Assembly: GCF_013409425.1 (NCBI RefSeq)
Contig: NZ_JACCAC010000001.1
Coordinates: 3,472,001-3,536,000 of the forward strand
DNA: 64,000 nucleotides
Source: Nocardioides perillae
GTDB taxonomy: Bacteria; Actinomycetota; Actinomycetes; Propionibacteriales; Nocardioidaceae
Direction: 5' to 3'
The notes under the pieces were generated by a model. It was given only the letters and a program-made list of their open reading frames with translations, had not been told where the DNA came from and made no database searches. This document shows positions 1 through 12,297 of this stretch, one piece after another (position 1 is the stretch's first letter; every line of letters starts with the position of its first letter). The translations under genes were made by a program, and so were the position numbers.

Positions 1-721
1 CGTCGACCGGCGACGGGCCGATGTCGATGCCCTCGGCCTCGACGTTGAGCTCACGGGCGAGGCCGAAGAGCTCGACCAGCGTCTTGCCGGCCGAGGCGAT
101 CGCGTCGCGGGGACGGATCGAGGGCTTGGTCTCGACGTCGATGACGAGCTTGTCGAAGTCGGTGCGCTGCTCGACACGGGTGGCCTCGACCTTGTAGGTC
201 ACCTTCAGCACGGGGCTGTAGATCGAGTCGACCGGCATGCGGCCGATCTCGTTGTCGGCGCCCTTGTTCTGGACGGCCGAGACGTAGCCGCGGCCGCGCT
301 CGACGACCAGCTCCATCTCGAGCTTGCCCTTCTCCGACAGCGTCGCGATCTTCAGGTCGGGGTTGTGCACCTCGACACCGGCCGGGGGCGCGATGTCGGC
401 GGCGGTGACGTCGCCGGCACCGGACTTGCGCAGGTACATCGTGACCGGCTCGTCGTGCTCGGAGGAGACGACGAGGCCCTTGAGGTTGAGGATCACCTCG
501 GTCACGTCCTCCTTGACGCCCTCGATGGTCGAGAACTCGTGGAGGACGGTGTCGATCTTGATGCTCGTGACCGAGGCACCGGGGATCGAGGAGAGCAGGG
601 TGCGGCGCAGGGAGTTGCCGAGCGTGTAGCCGAAGCCCGGCTCCAGGGGCTCGATGACGAACCGCGAGCGGAACTCGTCGACGGTCTCTTCCGACAGGGT
701 GGGGCGCTGTGCGATGAGCAC
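1..721 (-). CDS. rpoA: DNA-directed RNA polymerase subunit alpha (partial, C-terminus off window)
   Basis: Alpha subunit of RNA polymerase: the N-terminal domain dimerises and nucleates beta/beta' assembly. About 240 residues are visible, starting [12 protein letters not shown] and including the conserved stretches [20 protein letters not shown] and LSSIPGA; the C-terminal DNA-contacting domain lies beyond base 1. The GTG start at 721 is chosen because AAGGAAAG sits just upstream at normal Shine-Dalgarno distance. It is the last visible gene of the infA-rpmJ-rpsM-rpsK-rpsD-rpoA run; rplQ would be expected next, outside the window. The identification is secure. Confidence 0.96.
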   Translation of the reverse strand, partial: MLIAQRPTLSEETVDEFRSRFVIEPLEPGFGYTLGNSLRRTLLSSIPGASVTSIKIDTVLHEFSTIEGVKEDVTEVILNLKGLVVSSEHDEPVTMYLRKSGAGDVTAADIAPPAGVEVHNPDLKIATLSEKGKLEMELVVERGRGYVSAVQNKGADNEIGRMPVDSIYSPVLKVTYKVEATRVEQRTDFDKLVIDVETKPSIRPRDAIASAGKTLVELFGLARELNVEAEGIDIGPSPVD

Positions 722-854
722 TGGTTCTTTCCTTCCCGGGCCCACCCGCCATATGACGGGCCCGAACAACGTGGATGACGGAAGCGGAGCTGTGCGGTCC
801 CCCCGCGGACGGGGAGGCGGCGGGGGCCCGGGCGGACCCGGACCCCCGACCGGA

Positions 855-1463
855 TCACTTCTTGGAGTAGAACTCCACGATCAGCTGCTCCTGGACCGGG
901 ACGTCGATCTGCGCCCGGACGGGGACCTGGTGCACCAGGATGCGCATGCGCGAGGGCAGCACCTCCATCCAGGCCGGGACGACGCGCTCGCCGTGGGTCT
1001 CGCGGGCGACGATGAACGGGGTCGTCTCGAGCGACTTCTCCCGGACGTCGACGATGTCGTACGCGGTGACCTGGTAGGACGGGATGTCGACCTTCTTGCC
1101 GTTGACCAGGAAGTGGCCGTGGACCACGAGCTGGCGGGCGTGGCGGCGCGTGCGGGCGAAGCCCGCGCGGTAGACCACGTTGTCGAGGCGGCACTCCAGC
1201 AGCTGCAGGAGGTTGTCGCCGGTCTTGCCGGAGCGGCGCGAGGCCTCGACGTAGTAGTTGTGGAACTGCTTCTCCATCACGCCGTAGGTGAAGCGGGCCT
1301 TCTGCTTCTCCTGGAGCTGCGAGCGGTACTCGCTCTCCTTGATGCGGGCGCGACCGTGCTGGCCGGGCGCGTAGGGACGACGCTCGAAGGCGGCGTCACC
1401 GCCGACCAGGTCGACACCGAGACGGCGCGACTTGCGGGTCATGGGGCCGGTGTAGCGGGCCAT
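855..1463 (-). CDS. rpsD: 30S ribosomal protein S4
   Basis: Primary 16S rRNA-binding protein that nucleates assembly of the 30S body. The 202-residue product has the standard length and the S4 opening [19 protein letters not shown], with the S4 RNA-binding domain from about residue 93 ([20 protein letters not shown]). AGGAG lies 12 bases before the ATG. It sits between rpsK and rpoA, the order usual in actinobacteria. In other bacteria S4 represses its own operon; no such mRNA structure was resolved here. Confidence 0.97.
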   Translation of the reverse strand: MARYTGPMTRKSRRLGVDLVGGDAAFERRPYAPGQHGRARIKESEYRSQLQEKQKARFTYGVMEKQFHNYYVEASRRSGKTGDNLLQLLECRLDNVVYRAGFARTRRHARQLVVHGHFLVNGKKVDIPSYQVTAYDIVDVREKSLETTPFIVARETHGERVVPAWMEVLPSRMRILVHQVPVRAQIDVPVQEQLIVEFYSKK

Positions 1464-1495
1464 GTCTGTCTGCTCCTAGGTCTCTGGTGTCGGGC

Positions 1496-1903
1496 TCAGA
1501 CGCGCCGGCGCTTGGGCGGGCGGCATCCGTTGTGGGGCGTGGGCGTGACGTCCTGGATGGTGCCGACCTCGAGGCCGATCGCACCCAGGGACCGGATCGC
1601 CGTCTCGCGGCCCGAGCCCGGGCCCTTGACGAAGACGTCGATCTTCTTCATGCCGTGCTCCATCGCCCGACGCCCAGCGGCCTCGGCGGCCATCTGTGCG
1701 GCGAAGGGGGTGGACTTGCGCGAGCCCTTGAAGCCGACGGTGCCGGCCGAGGCCCACGAGATCACCGCACCGGTGGGGTCGGTGATCGTGACGATGGTGT
1801 TGTTGAACGTGCTCTTGATGTGGGCTTCGCCCTGAGCGACGTTCTTCTTCTCCTTGCGGCGCACCTTCTTGGCGCCGGCCGCTGCGCGGCTCTTGGGAGG
1901 CAT
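1496..1903 (-). CDS. rpsK: 30S ribosomal protein S11
   Basis: Component of the 30S platform. The product is 135 residues with a basic N-terminus, the core [20 protein letters not shown] and the C-terminal [18 protein letters not shown] that binds 16S rRNA. The ATG is preceded by AGGAGAG. It lies 70 bp after rpsM and 32 bp before rpsD, consistent with one transcript. Confidence 0.97.
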   Translation of the reverse strand: MPPKSRAAAGAKKVRRKEKKNVAQGEAHIKSTFNNTIVTITDPTGAVISWASAGTVGFKGSRKSTPFAAQMAAEAAGRRAMEHGMKKIDVFVKGPGSGRETAIRSLGAIGLEVGTIQDVTPTPHNGCRPPKRRRV

Positions 1904-1973
1904 GCGGGTTCTCTCCTGCGGTTCTAGAGGCTGGGGGGGCGGAAGTCAGCGGTGACGCGGCGGGGCCGCAGCG

Positions 1974-2348
1974 TCACTTCGCCTTCTTCTTGCCGGCGAC
2001 GGTGCGCTTGGGGCCCTTGCGGGTGCGCGCGTTGGTCTTCGTGCGCTGACCGCGGACGGGCAGGCCCATGCGGTGACGACGACCCTGGTAGCTGCCGATC
2101 TCGATCTTGCGGCGGATGTCGGCCTGGACCTCGCGACGGAGGTCACCCTCGATCTTGTAGGTGGCCTCGATCGCGTCGCGGAGCTTCACGAGCTCCTCGT
2201 CACCGAGCTGGTGGACGCGCATGTTGGGGTCGACGCCGGTCTCGGCGAGGAGCTTCTGGGCGGAGGAACGGCCGATGCCGTAGATGTAGGTGAGTGCGAT
2301 CTCGATGCGCTTGTCGCGCGGGAGGTCGACACCGACGAGGCGTGCCAT
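1974..2348 (-). CDS. rpsM: 30S ribosomal protein S13
   Basis: 30S head protein that forms intersubunit bridges and contacts the P-site tRNA. The product is 124 residues, opening [20 protein letters not shown] and ending in the basic tail [33 protein letters not shown] is the family signature. No clear Shine-Dalgarno precedes the ATG, which is unusual for this operon. The 200 bp separating it from rpmJ contain no ORF I would call a gene. Confidence 0.96.
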   Translation of the reverse strand: MARLVGVDLPRDKRIEIALTYIYGIGRSSAQKLLAETGVDPNMRVHQLGDEELVKLRDAIEATYKIEGDLRREVQADIRRKIEIGSYQGRRHRMGLPVRGQRTKTNARTRKGPKRTVAGKKKAK

Positions 2349-2548
2349 GAGGTGGCGGTATCCCTTCGGGTTGCGGCAGAGGTGTCGGTCGTGTCGCGTC
2401 CCGCTCCTCGTCGGTGCGGGCCCCGGCCTCTGCGCCGGGGGTGGTCGAGCCGGGCGGTGCCCGGTTCAGCGATCACGTGGGGTGGTGCGGTGGAGCTGAC
2501 GCGCCGTGGGGCACGTCGTACGCCGGTGGGCGCGGGTGAGCGGTGGGC

Positions 2549-2662
2549 TCAGCCCTGGCGCTGCTTGTGGCGCGGGTTCTCGCAGATGACCATGACGCGG
2601 CCATGGCGACGGATCACCTGGCACTTGTCGCAGATCTTCTTGACGCTGGGGTTGACCTTCAC
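2549..2662 (-). CDS. rpmJ: 50S ribosomal protein L36
   Basis: Smallest large-subunit protein, 37 residues. The sequence begins with [18 protein letters not shown] and keeps the zinc ligands Cys-x2-Cys, a third Cys and a His near the end, so this is the zinc-binding (C+) paralogue rather than the zinc-free stress form. The start is GTG at 2662 with an AGGAGG-like site (CCTCCT on the plus strand) immediately upstream. It lies between infA and rpsM as in most actinobacteria. Confidence 0.95.
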   Translation of the reverse strand: MKVNPSVKKICDKCQVIRRHGRVMVICENPRHKQRQG

Positions 2663-2714
2663 AGGAGGCCCTTTCGAGTGTCGGCTGGCAGAGCAGCAGA
2701 CCGCGGTGCGCGGC

Positions 2715-2936
2715 CTACTTGTAGCGGTAGACGATCCGACCTCGGGTGAGGTCGTACGGCGAGAGCTCCACCACCACGCGGTCCTCGGGGAGGATGCGGA
2801 TGTAGTGCTGCCGCATCTTGCCGCTGATGTGGGCGAGGACCTTGTGGCCGTTGGAGAGCTCCACCCGGAACATCGCGTTCGGGAGTGCCTCCACCACGGT
2901 GCCCTCGATCTCGATCACGCCTTCTTTCTTCGGCAT
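2715..2936 (-). CDS. infA: Translation initiation factor IF-1
   Basis: OB-fold factor that occupies the A site of the 30S subunit during initiation. The 73 residues match the usual length exactly: [19 protein letters not shown] at the start and [13 protein letters not shown] at the end, with the rRNA-contacting [19 protein letters not shown] in the middle. The ATG at 2936 is preceded by GGAGGACAT. It is the first gene of the visible ribosomal run, with about 200 bp of leader before a candidate -10 at 3146-3151. Confidence 0.97.
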   Translation of the reverse strand: MPKKEGVIEIEGTVVEALPNAMFRVELSNGHKVLAHISGKMRQHYIRILPEDRVVVELSPYDLTRGRIVYRYK

Positions 2937-3145
2937 GTCCTCCGCAATCTGTCGTTGGTCGGTGCCTACCGTCGGCCCGGGAACCGCCCCGGGGCGCCCG
3001 CGTGCGGGCAGTCCGGGTGGACCTCGTGCAGCCGCTCCGCACGCCTCTTCCCGGGCGCACCGCGCCGCTGCCGGTGAGGGCGGAGGAGCGAGGACCGAGC
3101 AGCCGCGAGGCAGCGCAGGGCGGACCCACGTTGGGCCGACACGCC

Positions 3146-3151
3146 AGTCTA
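3146..3151 (-). promoter_or_regulatory. Candidate -10 element for the infA operon
   Basis: TAGACT on the minus strand fits the actinobacterial TAnnnT -10 and is the best candidate in the 269-bp gap before infA. No convincing -35 is visible 17 bp upstream. If real, the transcript has a leader of about 200 nt, which leaves room for post-transcriptional control. Confidence 0.35.
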
Positions 3152-3205
3152 GGGGGACGGCGCGGCAAACCCCTAATCGCAGGTGGGGTCGCGCGGGGCG
3201 GGGGG

Positions 3206-4327
3206 TCAGGCGTGCGCGGCGGCCCCGACGGGCACCTCGGCACCCGCGCCGAGAGCCGCCGCCAGCAGCTCCAGCGTGCGCTCGCGGGCGGGCGCGCGGT
3301 CGGCCGGCGTGCCCGCCACGGCGCTCGCCACCGGGTGCACCATCACCTCGTCGACGTCGTGCTCGGCGGCGAGCGCACGCACCCGCGCCGCGGCCGCGAC
3401 CGGCTCGTCGACCACCCAGCGCGACAGCATCGCCTCGACCAGGGGGCGGTGCGCGTCGGCGACCGGTGCGGCCTCGGCCTCCTCGACCAGGCGCTGCGGG
3501 GTGAGCGGGGCGCCCGTGCGCAGGGCGACCATCGCCTGCACCTGCGGGAGCGCGAGCCGCAGCGCCTCCTCGCGGGTCGGGGCCACCGCGACGTTGACGG
3601 TGAGGAAGGTCGTGGGCCGCTCGGCGTGCTCCGATGGGCGGAAGCCGTCGCGGTAGAGCCGCAGCGCCTCGGCCGTGCCCTGGCCCGAGAAGTGGTGGGC
3701 GAAGACGTAGGGCAGGCCCCGCTCGGCCGCCAGGCGTGCGGAGTAGTCGGAGGAGCCGAGGAGCCAGACCGCCGGCACGCCCGTGGCCGCCGGCGTGGCC
3801 CGCAGCGCGTGCACCCGGCCACCGACCCGCAGGCCGACCCCGTCGCGGTCGAGCATGGCGAGCACGTCGTCGACGTGCTGCGGGAAGCGCGCGACCGCGT
3901 CCTCCTCGACCCCGCCGGCACCGTGGCGCAGCGCCCAGCTCGTGACCGGGTCGGAGCCGGGCGCCCGACCGATGCCGAGGTCGACGCGACCCGGGAAGGC
4001 AGCCTCGAGCAGCGCGAGCTGCTCGGCCACCACGAGCGGCGCGTGGTTGGGGAGCATGATCCCGCCCGAGCCGACGCGGATGCGGTCGGTCGCGGCGGCC
4101 AGCAGCGCCATCAGCACCGGCGGGTTGGTCGCTGCGACCGCCGGCATGTTGTGGTGCTCGGCGACCCAGTAGCGGCGGTAGCCCAGCCGGTCGGCCACCT
4201 GCGCCAGCGCGCGGGTGGCCGCGACGGCGTCGGCGCTGGTCTGGTCGCTGCGCACGGGCACCAGGTCGAGCACCGACAGCGTCGGGGTGCGGCGGACGGG
4301 CTCCGGGGCGGCGTCGTGGGAGGTCAC
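3206..4327 (-). CDS. Luciferase-like (LLM class, MsnO8-like) flavin-dependent monooxygenase
   Basis: A TIM-barrel flavin monooxygenase of the bacterial luciferase superfamily; the substrate cannot be told. The family is seen in [12 protein letters not shown] near the N-terminus, [27 protein letters not shown] and [15 protein letters not shown], the pattern of MsnO8-like members. The GTG at 4327 gives 373 residues, normal for the family, and lies at the end of a candidate SigR-type promoter. An upstream ATG at 4390 in the same frame would add 21 poorly conserved residues and has no ribosome binding site. The gene is monocistronic in appearance, between infA and dinG. Confidence 0.88.
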   Translation of the reverse strand: MTSHDAAPEPVRRTPTLSVLDLVPVRSDQTSADAVAATRALAQVADRLGYRRYWVAEHHNMPAVAATNPPVLMALLAAATDRIRVGSGGIMLPNHAPLVVAEQLALLEAAFPGRVDLGIGRAPGSDPVTSWALRHGAGGVEEDAVARFPQHVDDVLAMLDRDGVGLRVGGRVHALRATPAATGVPAVWLLGSSDYSARLAAERGLPYVFAHHFSGQGTAEALRLYRDGFRPSEHAERPTTFLTVNVAVAPTREEALRLALPQVQAMVALRTGAPLTPQRLVEEAEAAPVADAHRPLVEAMLSRWVVDEPVAAAARVRALAAEHDVDEVMVHPVASAVAGTPADRAPARERTLELLAAALGAGAEVPVGAAAHA

Positions 4328-4336
4328 CCCGGGTCC

Positions 4337-4362
4337 AACGTGGCCCGCCGGGGGCTTGTTCC
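4337..4362 (-). promoter_or_regulatory. Candidate SigR/SigH-type promoter for the LLM monooxygenase
   Basis: On the minus strand GGAAC is followed by exactly 18 nt and GTT, matching the GGAAT-N18-GTT consensus of thiol-oxidative-stress sigma factors of the SigR/SigH group. GTT ends 9 nt before the chosen GTG, so the mRNA would be leaderless or nearly so. Confidence 0.4.
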
Positions 4363-4475
4363 CCGCCACCCCGCTCCCCGCGTGCGTCATCGCGAGCGCA
4401 CGCCACTGCGTGCAGGAACGCGTGCCGCGACGAGGGGCGGGCCGGGGCGGGCCGTACGCCGGGAGGGCGAGGTGG

Positions 4476-6485
4476 TCAGTCGGCGGCGAGGCGGGCGAGG
4501 GCCTGGCGCACCAGCGCGGGGTCGGTGGTCGACCACATGGGCGGGAGGCTGGCCTTGAGGAACCCGCCGTAGCGGGCGGTGGCGATGCGGGGGTCGAGGA
4601 GCGCCACGACGCCGCGGTCGGCGGTGGTGCGGACCAGGCGGCCGGCGCCCTGGGCGAGCAGGAGCGCGGCGTGGGTGGCGGCGACCTGCATGAAGCCGTT
4701 GCCACCGGCCTGGTCGGCGGCCCGCTGGCGCGCGCTCATCAGCGGGTCGTCGGGGCGCGGGAAGGGGATGCGGTCGATCATCACCAGCTGGCAGGTGTCG
4801 CCCGGCACGTCGAGGCCCTGCCAGAGGCTGAGCGTGCCGAAGAGGCAGGTGTGGGGGTCGGCCACGAACTGGCGCGCGAGCTCGGGCAGCTGTGCGTCGC
4901 CCTGGGCGAGCGTGGTCAGGTGGGGCAGCCGCTCGCGGACGGCCTCGGCCGCCGCCTCGGCCGCCCGGCGAGACGAGAAGAGACCGAGGGCGCGGCCGTC
5001 GGAGGCGTCGACCAGCTCGACGATCTCGTCGAGCTGGGCCGGGCCGAGACCGTCGCGGCCCGGCGGCGGCAGGTGGCGGGCGACGTAGAGGATCGCCTGC
5101 TTGCCGTAGTCGAACGGCGAGCCGACGTCGAGGCCGCGCCACGGCAGCACACCCTCGGCCGGGGCGGGCGCCTCCTGCCCGTCGAGCACCCGCTCGCTCG
5201 GCTTGAGCCCGAGCGTGCCGGCGACGGCCGCGAAGTCGCCGCCGAGCATCAGCGTCGCCGACGTCATGACGGTGGTCTTCTCTGCCAGCAACCGGTCGCG
5301 CAGCGTGCCCCACACCTGCAGCGGCGCCACGCACAGCCGCGCCGGCACCCGCTCGCGGGCCTCGCTGAGCCACAGCACGTCGGAGTCGAGCGCCGCGGCC
5401 ATCCGCTCGGCGACCTGGTGCACCTCCTGCACCCAGCCCTTGGCCTGCTGCTTGCCGGGGTCGGCCCCCTCACCGGAGGAGCCCGAGCCCGGCTCCTCGC
5501 GCGGGAAGGCCGAGAGGCAGGCGCGCGCCGCGTCGCGCACCAGCACCAGCGCGTCGGCGAGCTGCTGGGGCTGGCGGTCGATGCGACCGGCGTCGACCTC
5601 GCGCAACGCGTCGTCGAGGGCGCCGGCGGCGTCGTCGAGGTCGTCGGCCTCGCCGCCGTCGACGTGGCGCGCCGCGCGCCGGGCCGCGCGCTCGACGTCG
5701 CCGACCGACAGCTCGTCGGTGGCGGCCTGGGTGACGCGGGCGACCAGCTCGTGGGCCTCGTCGACGACGACGGCGTCGTAGTCGGGGATCATCGGCACGC
5801 CCTCGATCGCGTCGATGGCGAGCAGCGAGTGGTTGGTGACCACGAGCTGGCTGCGCTGCGCCCGCTCCTTGGCCAGCTCGGCGAAGCACTCCGTGCCGTA
5901 GGCGCAGCGCGACGCGCCGAGGCACTCGCGCGCGCTCACGCTCACCTGGCGCCAGACCCGCTCGGTGTGGCGCGGCGCGCCGTCGCGCTCACCGGTGCCG
6001 CCACCGGCGGCCTCCTCCTCGACCCACTCGCGCAGCGCGACCACCTCGGCCCCGAGGCTGCCCTCGGGCATCGAGACGAGCGCGCCCTGCTCGTCGGGCA
6101 CGCCCTCGCGCACGCGGTGCAGGCACGCGTAGTTGGAACGGCCCTTGAGCACGGCGAAGGAGGTGTCGAGCCCGGGGAAGTCGCCGAGCGCCTCGACCAG
6201 CCGCGGCAGGTCGCGCTCGACCAGCTGGTGCTGCAGCGCGAGGGTCGCCGTGGCCACCACGACGCGGCGGTCGTGGAGCAGCGCCGGCACGAGGTAGGCC
6301 AGCGACTTGCCGGTGCCCGTGCCGGCCTGCACGAGCAGGTGGCGCTCCTCGGCGAAGGCCTCGGCGACGGCGCGGGCCATCTCGACCTGACCGTCGCGCC
6401 GCTCGCCGCCCAGCTTCTCGACGGCGCGCCCCAGCAGCGCCTCGACGGCGTCGGCGGGGGCGCTCACGGTGGTGGTCTCCGGCAC
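4476..6485 (-). CDS. dinG: ATP-dependent DNA helicase, DinG/XPD-like (superfamily 2)
   Basis: A 669-residue 5'-3' helicase of the XPD/DinG type, expected to unwind D-loops, R-loops or G-quadruplexes. Visible are Walker A AGTGTGKSLAYLVPAL near residue 58, DEAH box VVVDEAHELV near residue 240, four cysteines between them (NYACLHR, ARECLGASRC, TECFAEL) arranged as in the XPD 4Fe-4S cluster, and the C-terminal motifs SPFDYGKQAILYV, LFGTLSLWQGLDVPGD and GAGRLVRTTADRG. The GTG at 6485 is supported by TAGGGT 6 nt upstream, implying a leaderless mRNA. E. coli DinG is longer; this is the short actinobacterial form. Confidence 0.93.
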   Translation of the reverse strand: MPETTTVSAPADAVEALLGRAVEKLGGERRDGQVEMARAVAEAFAEERHLLVQAGTGTGKSLAYLVPALLHDRRVVVATATLALQHQLVERDLPRLVEALGDFPGLDTSFAVLKGRSNYACLHRVREGVPDEQGALVSMPEGSLGAEVVALREWVEEEAAGGGTGERDGAPRHTERVWRQVSVSARECLGASRCAYGTECFAELAKERAQRSQLVVTNHSLLAIDAIEGVPMIPDYDAVVVDEAHELVARVTQAATDELSVGDVERAARRAARHVDGGEADDLDDAAGALDDALREVDAGRIDRQPQQLADALVLVRDAARACLSAFPREEPGSGSSGEGADPGKQQAKGWVQEVHQVAERMAAALDSDVLWLSEARERVPARLCVAPLQVWGTLRDRLLAEKTTVMTSATLMLGGDFAAVAGTLGLKPSERVLDGQEAPAPAEGVLPWRGLDVGSPFDYGKQAILYVARHLPPPGRDGLGPAQLDEIVELVDASDGRALGLFSSRRAAEAAAEAVRERLPHLTTLAQGDAQLPELARQFVADPHTCLFGTLSLWQGLDVPGDTCQLVMIDRIPFPRPDDPLMSARQRAADQAGGNGFMQVAATHAALLLAQGAGRLVRTTADRGVVALLDPRIATARYGGFLKASLPPMWSTTDPALVRQALARLAAD

Positions 6486-6491
6486 CGCTGC

Positions 6492-6497
6492 ACCCTA
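6492..6497 (-). promoter_or_regulatory. -10 element, leaderless dinG
   Basis: TAGGGT on the minus strand lies 6 nt before the GTG start of dinG, placing transcription initiation at the start codon. Confidence 0.55.
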
Positions 6498-6550
6498 ACC
6501 GCGACCGCCGACCTCGGCCGCCGCGACGGCCGCGGCCTGTGGAGACGAGG

Positions 6551-9832
<3,282 letters not shown>

Positions 9833-9886
9833 AGCCACTCCTCCCCGCCCCCGGCGAAGCATACGAGGGGGGTACCCCGTCGGGGG

Positions 9887-12181
9887 TCAGACCACGGCGC
9901 CGGAGTCCTCCGGGTCGCGCTGGACGCGCTGCTTCTTGACCCGCGACATCGGCGAGCGCTCCTGCAGGTAGGTCAGCAGCGGCGTCGCGGTGAAGGCCGA
10001 GGAGTAGGTGCCGACCACGAGGCCGACCAGCAGCGCGAGCGAGAAGTTGCGCAGCGAGTCGCCGCCCAGCACCGCCAGCGCCCCCAGGATGAACATCGCG
10101 CCGAGGCCGGTGTTGATCGTGCGCGGCATCGTCTCGATGCACGCCCGGTTGGCCATGGCGAGGAACGACTCGTCGCGGGAGGAGTACCACCGCTCGCGGA
10201 CGCGGTCGAAGGTCACGACCGTGTCGTTGACCGACAGACCGATGATCGAGAGCACCGCGGCGAGGAAGACCGAGTCGATGGGCCGCTCGAGCCAGGCGAA
10301 GAGGCCGACGACGATGAGGACGTCGTGGGCCATGGCGGCCACGGCCGAGACGCCGAAGGTCCACTTGAAGCGGAAGGCGAGGTAGGCCATCTGCACCAGC
10401 AGCGCGATGCCGAAGGCGATCAGCGCCTTGTTGCGCAGCTCGGTGCCGAAGGAGGCGCCGATGGTCTCGTCCTGCTCGCGGACCGCTCCGCCGCCGGCCT
10501 CCGCGATCGCGGCCTCGATGGTGTCGGCCTCCTCGAAGGAGAGGTCGCCGGTGCGCACGGCGATCTCGCCGTCGTCGACGCGCTGGACCGTCGCCTCGGG
10601 GAAGCCCGCGTCGGCGACCGCCTCGCGGGCCTCGTCGGCGTCGACCGTCTCGGTGGTGGAGAACTGCAGCTGGCGTCCGCCGGAGAACTCGACGCCGAAG
10701 TTGAGGCCCTGCAGCGCGATGCCCGCGACGGCGAGCACGACGGCCGCCCCGGAGATGCCCAGGAAGAGCTTGCGGCGCCCCATCCAGTCGGGGTTGCGGC
10801 GCTCCAGCCACTGGCGCACGCGGCCGGTGGAGCCGATGCCGCTGAAGCCGGGGTGGCGGCGCACCCACGGGATCGCCACGCCGACCTCGGTCAGGACACG
10901 GGCGACGACGAGCGCCGAGATGAGCGAGGCGATGACACCGATGCTCAGCGTGACACCGAAGCCGCGGACGGGGCCGACCGCGAAGACGAAGAGCAGCGCG
11001 GCGGCGAGCAGCGTGGTCATCTGCGAGTCGAGGATGGCCGACCACGCCTTGTCGAAGCCGATCTTCAGCGAGCGGCGCAGGCCGGCCGAGCGGGCGCCCT
11101 CGAACTCCTCGCGGGCGCGCTCGAAGACCAGCACGTTGGCGTCGATCGCGAGACCGATGGCGAGCACGAAGCCGGCGAGGCCGGGCAGCGTCAGCGTGGC
11201 GCCGATGGCCAGCAGGGTGGCGTAGGAGATGAGGGCGTACGTCGTGAGCGCGAGCGTCGCGAGGAAGCCGACGAAGCGGTAGACGAGGACGATGAAGAGG
11301 CCGGTGAGCACCAGACCGATCACGCCGGCCTCGAGCGAGTCGTCGATGGCCTCCTGGCCCAGGGTCGGGCCGATCTGGCTGTTGGCGACGACCTCGACCG
11401 GCACGGGCAGGGAGCCGCCCTCGATCAGGTCGGCGAGCTCGGTGGCCTGGGCCTGGGAGAAGCCGCCCTGGATCTCGGTCGAGTTGCCGCCGATGCCGGC
11501 GCAGCCGACGCTCTCGGACATCGGCGGGCTGGAGATGATCTGCTCGTCGAGCACGATGGCCACCCGGGCCTGGGGCTCGGTGCGCGGGCGCGGGGTGCCG
11601 TCGGGCAGGCACGCGGCCTCGGCGGTGATCTGCTGCCAGGTGTTGCCGCCCTCCCCGTCGAACCCGATCTGCACGACGTAGTCGACGCCGTTCTGCGGGA
11701 GCTGGGCGCTGGCCTCGGTGACCTGGTCACCGGTGATGACGGTGGGACCGATCTCGAGGAACTCGCCGGGGTTGTCGGTCGGCAGCACCTGGTTGCGCTC
11801 GGCCTGCGGCTCGGCCTCGGGGCCGGGCACGGTGCGCACGACCTCGTGGATCGTCAGCTGGGCGGTGCGACCGAGGGTCTCCACCGCCTCCTGCTGGTCC
11901 TCGAGGCCGGGCAGCTCGACGAGGATGCGGTTCTCGCCCTGGCGGGCCACCGTGGGCTCGCTGACTCCGAGCGCGTCGACGCGGTTGCGGATGACCCCGA
12001 GCACCTGCTCGGTGGTCTCGGTCGTGACCTCGACCTCCTCGGTGTCCTGCAGCTCGAGGGTGACCGTGACGCCGCCCGAGAGGTCCAGGCCGAGCCGGGG
12101 CTGGACGTTGAGCGCGATCGCCGCGCACCCGGCCAGGAGGCCGAGGACGAGGACGAGCCGGAACAGGATGCCGCGTGACAT
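9887..12181 (-). CDS. secDF: Protein translocase SecD-SecF fusion
   Basis: RND-type accessory that uses the proton gradient to pull proteins through SecYEG. One 764-residue chain carries both halves: SecD with TM1 near residues 5-25, LGLDLSGGVTVTLEL, a periplasmic domain, and the RND motif TLPGLAGFVLAIGLAIDANV followed by FERAREE; then SecF with LNFGVEFSGGRQLQ near 530 and the SecF signature SVNDTVVTFDRVRERW. About 12 membrane segments are expected. ATG 12181 is preferred because GAGG lies at proper spacing; ATG 12190, three codons upstream, is almost on top of it. It is not beside yajC or ruvB, where actinobacteria usually keep separate secD and secF, so it may be an extra copy. Confidence 0.93.
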   Translation of the reverse strand: MSRGILFRLVLVLGLLAGCAAIALNVQPRLGLDLSGGVTVTLELQDTEEVEVTTETTEQVLGVIRNRVDALGVSEPTVARQGENRILVELPGLEDQQEAVETLGRTAQLTIHEVVRTVPGPEAEPQAERNQVLPTDNPGEFLEIGPTVITGDQVTEASAQLPQNGVDYVVQIGFDGEGGNTWQQITAEAACLPDGTPRPRTEPQARVAIVLDEQIISSPPMSESVGCAGIGGNSTEIQGGFSQAQATELADLIEGGSLPVPVEVVANSQIGPTLGQEAIDDSLEAGVIGLVLTGLFIVLVYRFVGFLATLALTTYALISYATLLAIGATLTLPGLAGFVLAIGLAIDANVLVFERAREEFEGARSAGLRRSLKIGFDKAWSAILDSQMTTLLAAALLFVFAVGPVRGFGVTLSIGVIASLISALVVARVLTEVGVAIPWVRRHPGFSGIGSTGRVRQWLERRNPDWMGRRKLFLGISGAAVVLAVAGIALQGLNFGVEFSGGRQLQFSTTETVDADEAREAVADAGFPEATVQRVDDGEIAVRTGDLSFEEADTIEAAIAEAGGGAVREQDETIGASFGTELRNKALIAFGIALLVQMAYLAFRFKWTFGVSAVAAMAHDVLIVVGLFAWLERPIDSVFLAAVLSIIGLSVNDTVVTFDRVRERWYSSRDESFLAMANRACIETMPRTINTGLGAMFILGALAVLGGDSLRNFSLALLVGLVVGTYSSAFTATPLLTYLQERSPMSRVKKQRVQRDPEDSGAVV

Positions 12182-12297
12182 GGGCGACATCCTCGCCGAC
12201 GCGGGTCGGCCCCACGCAATCCGGGGTGGGGTCGTGACCGGGACGTGACCTCCCGGGTCGGTCGCGCCTCGGCGGCGGCCGGCCCGGGCGTCACGGC

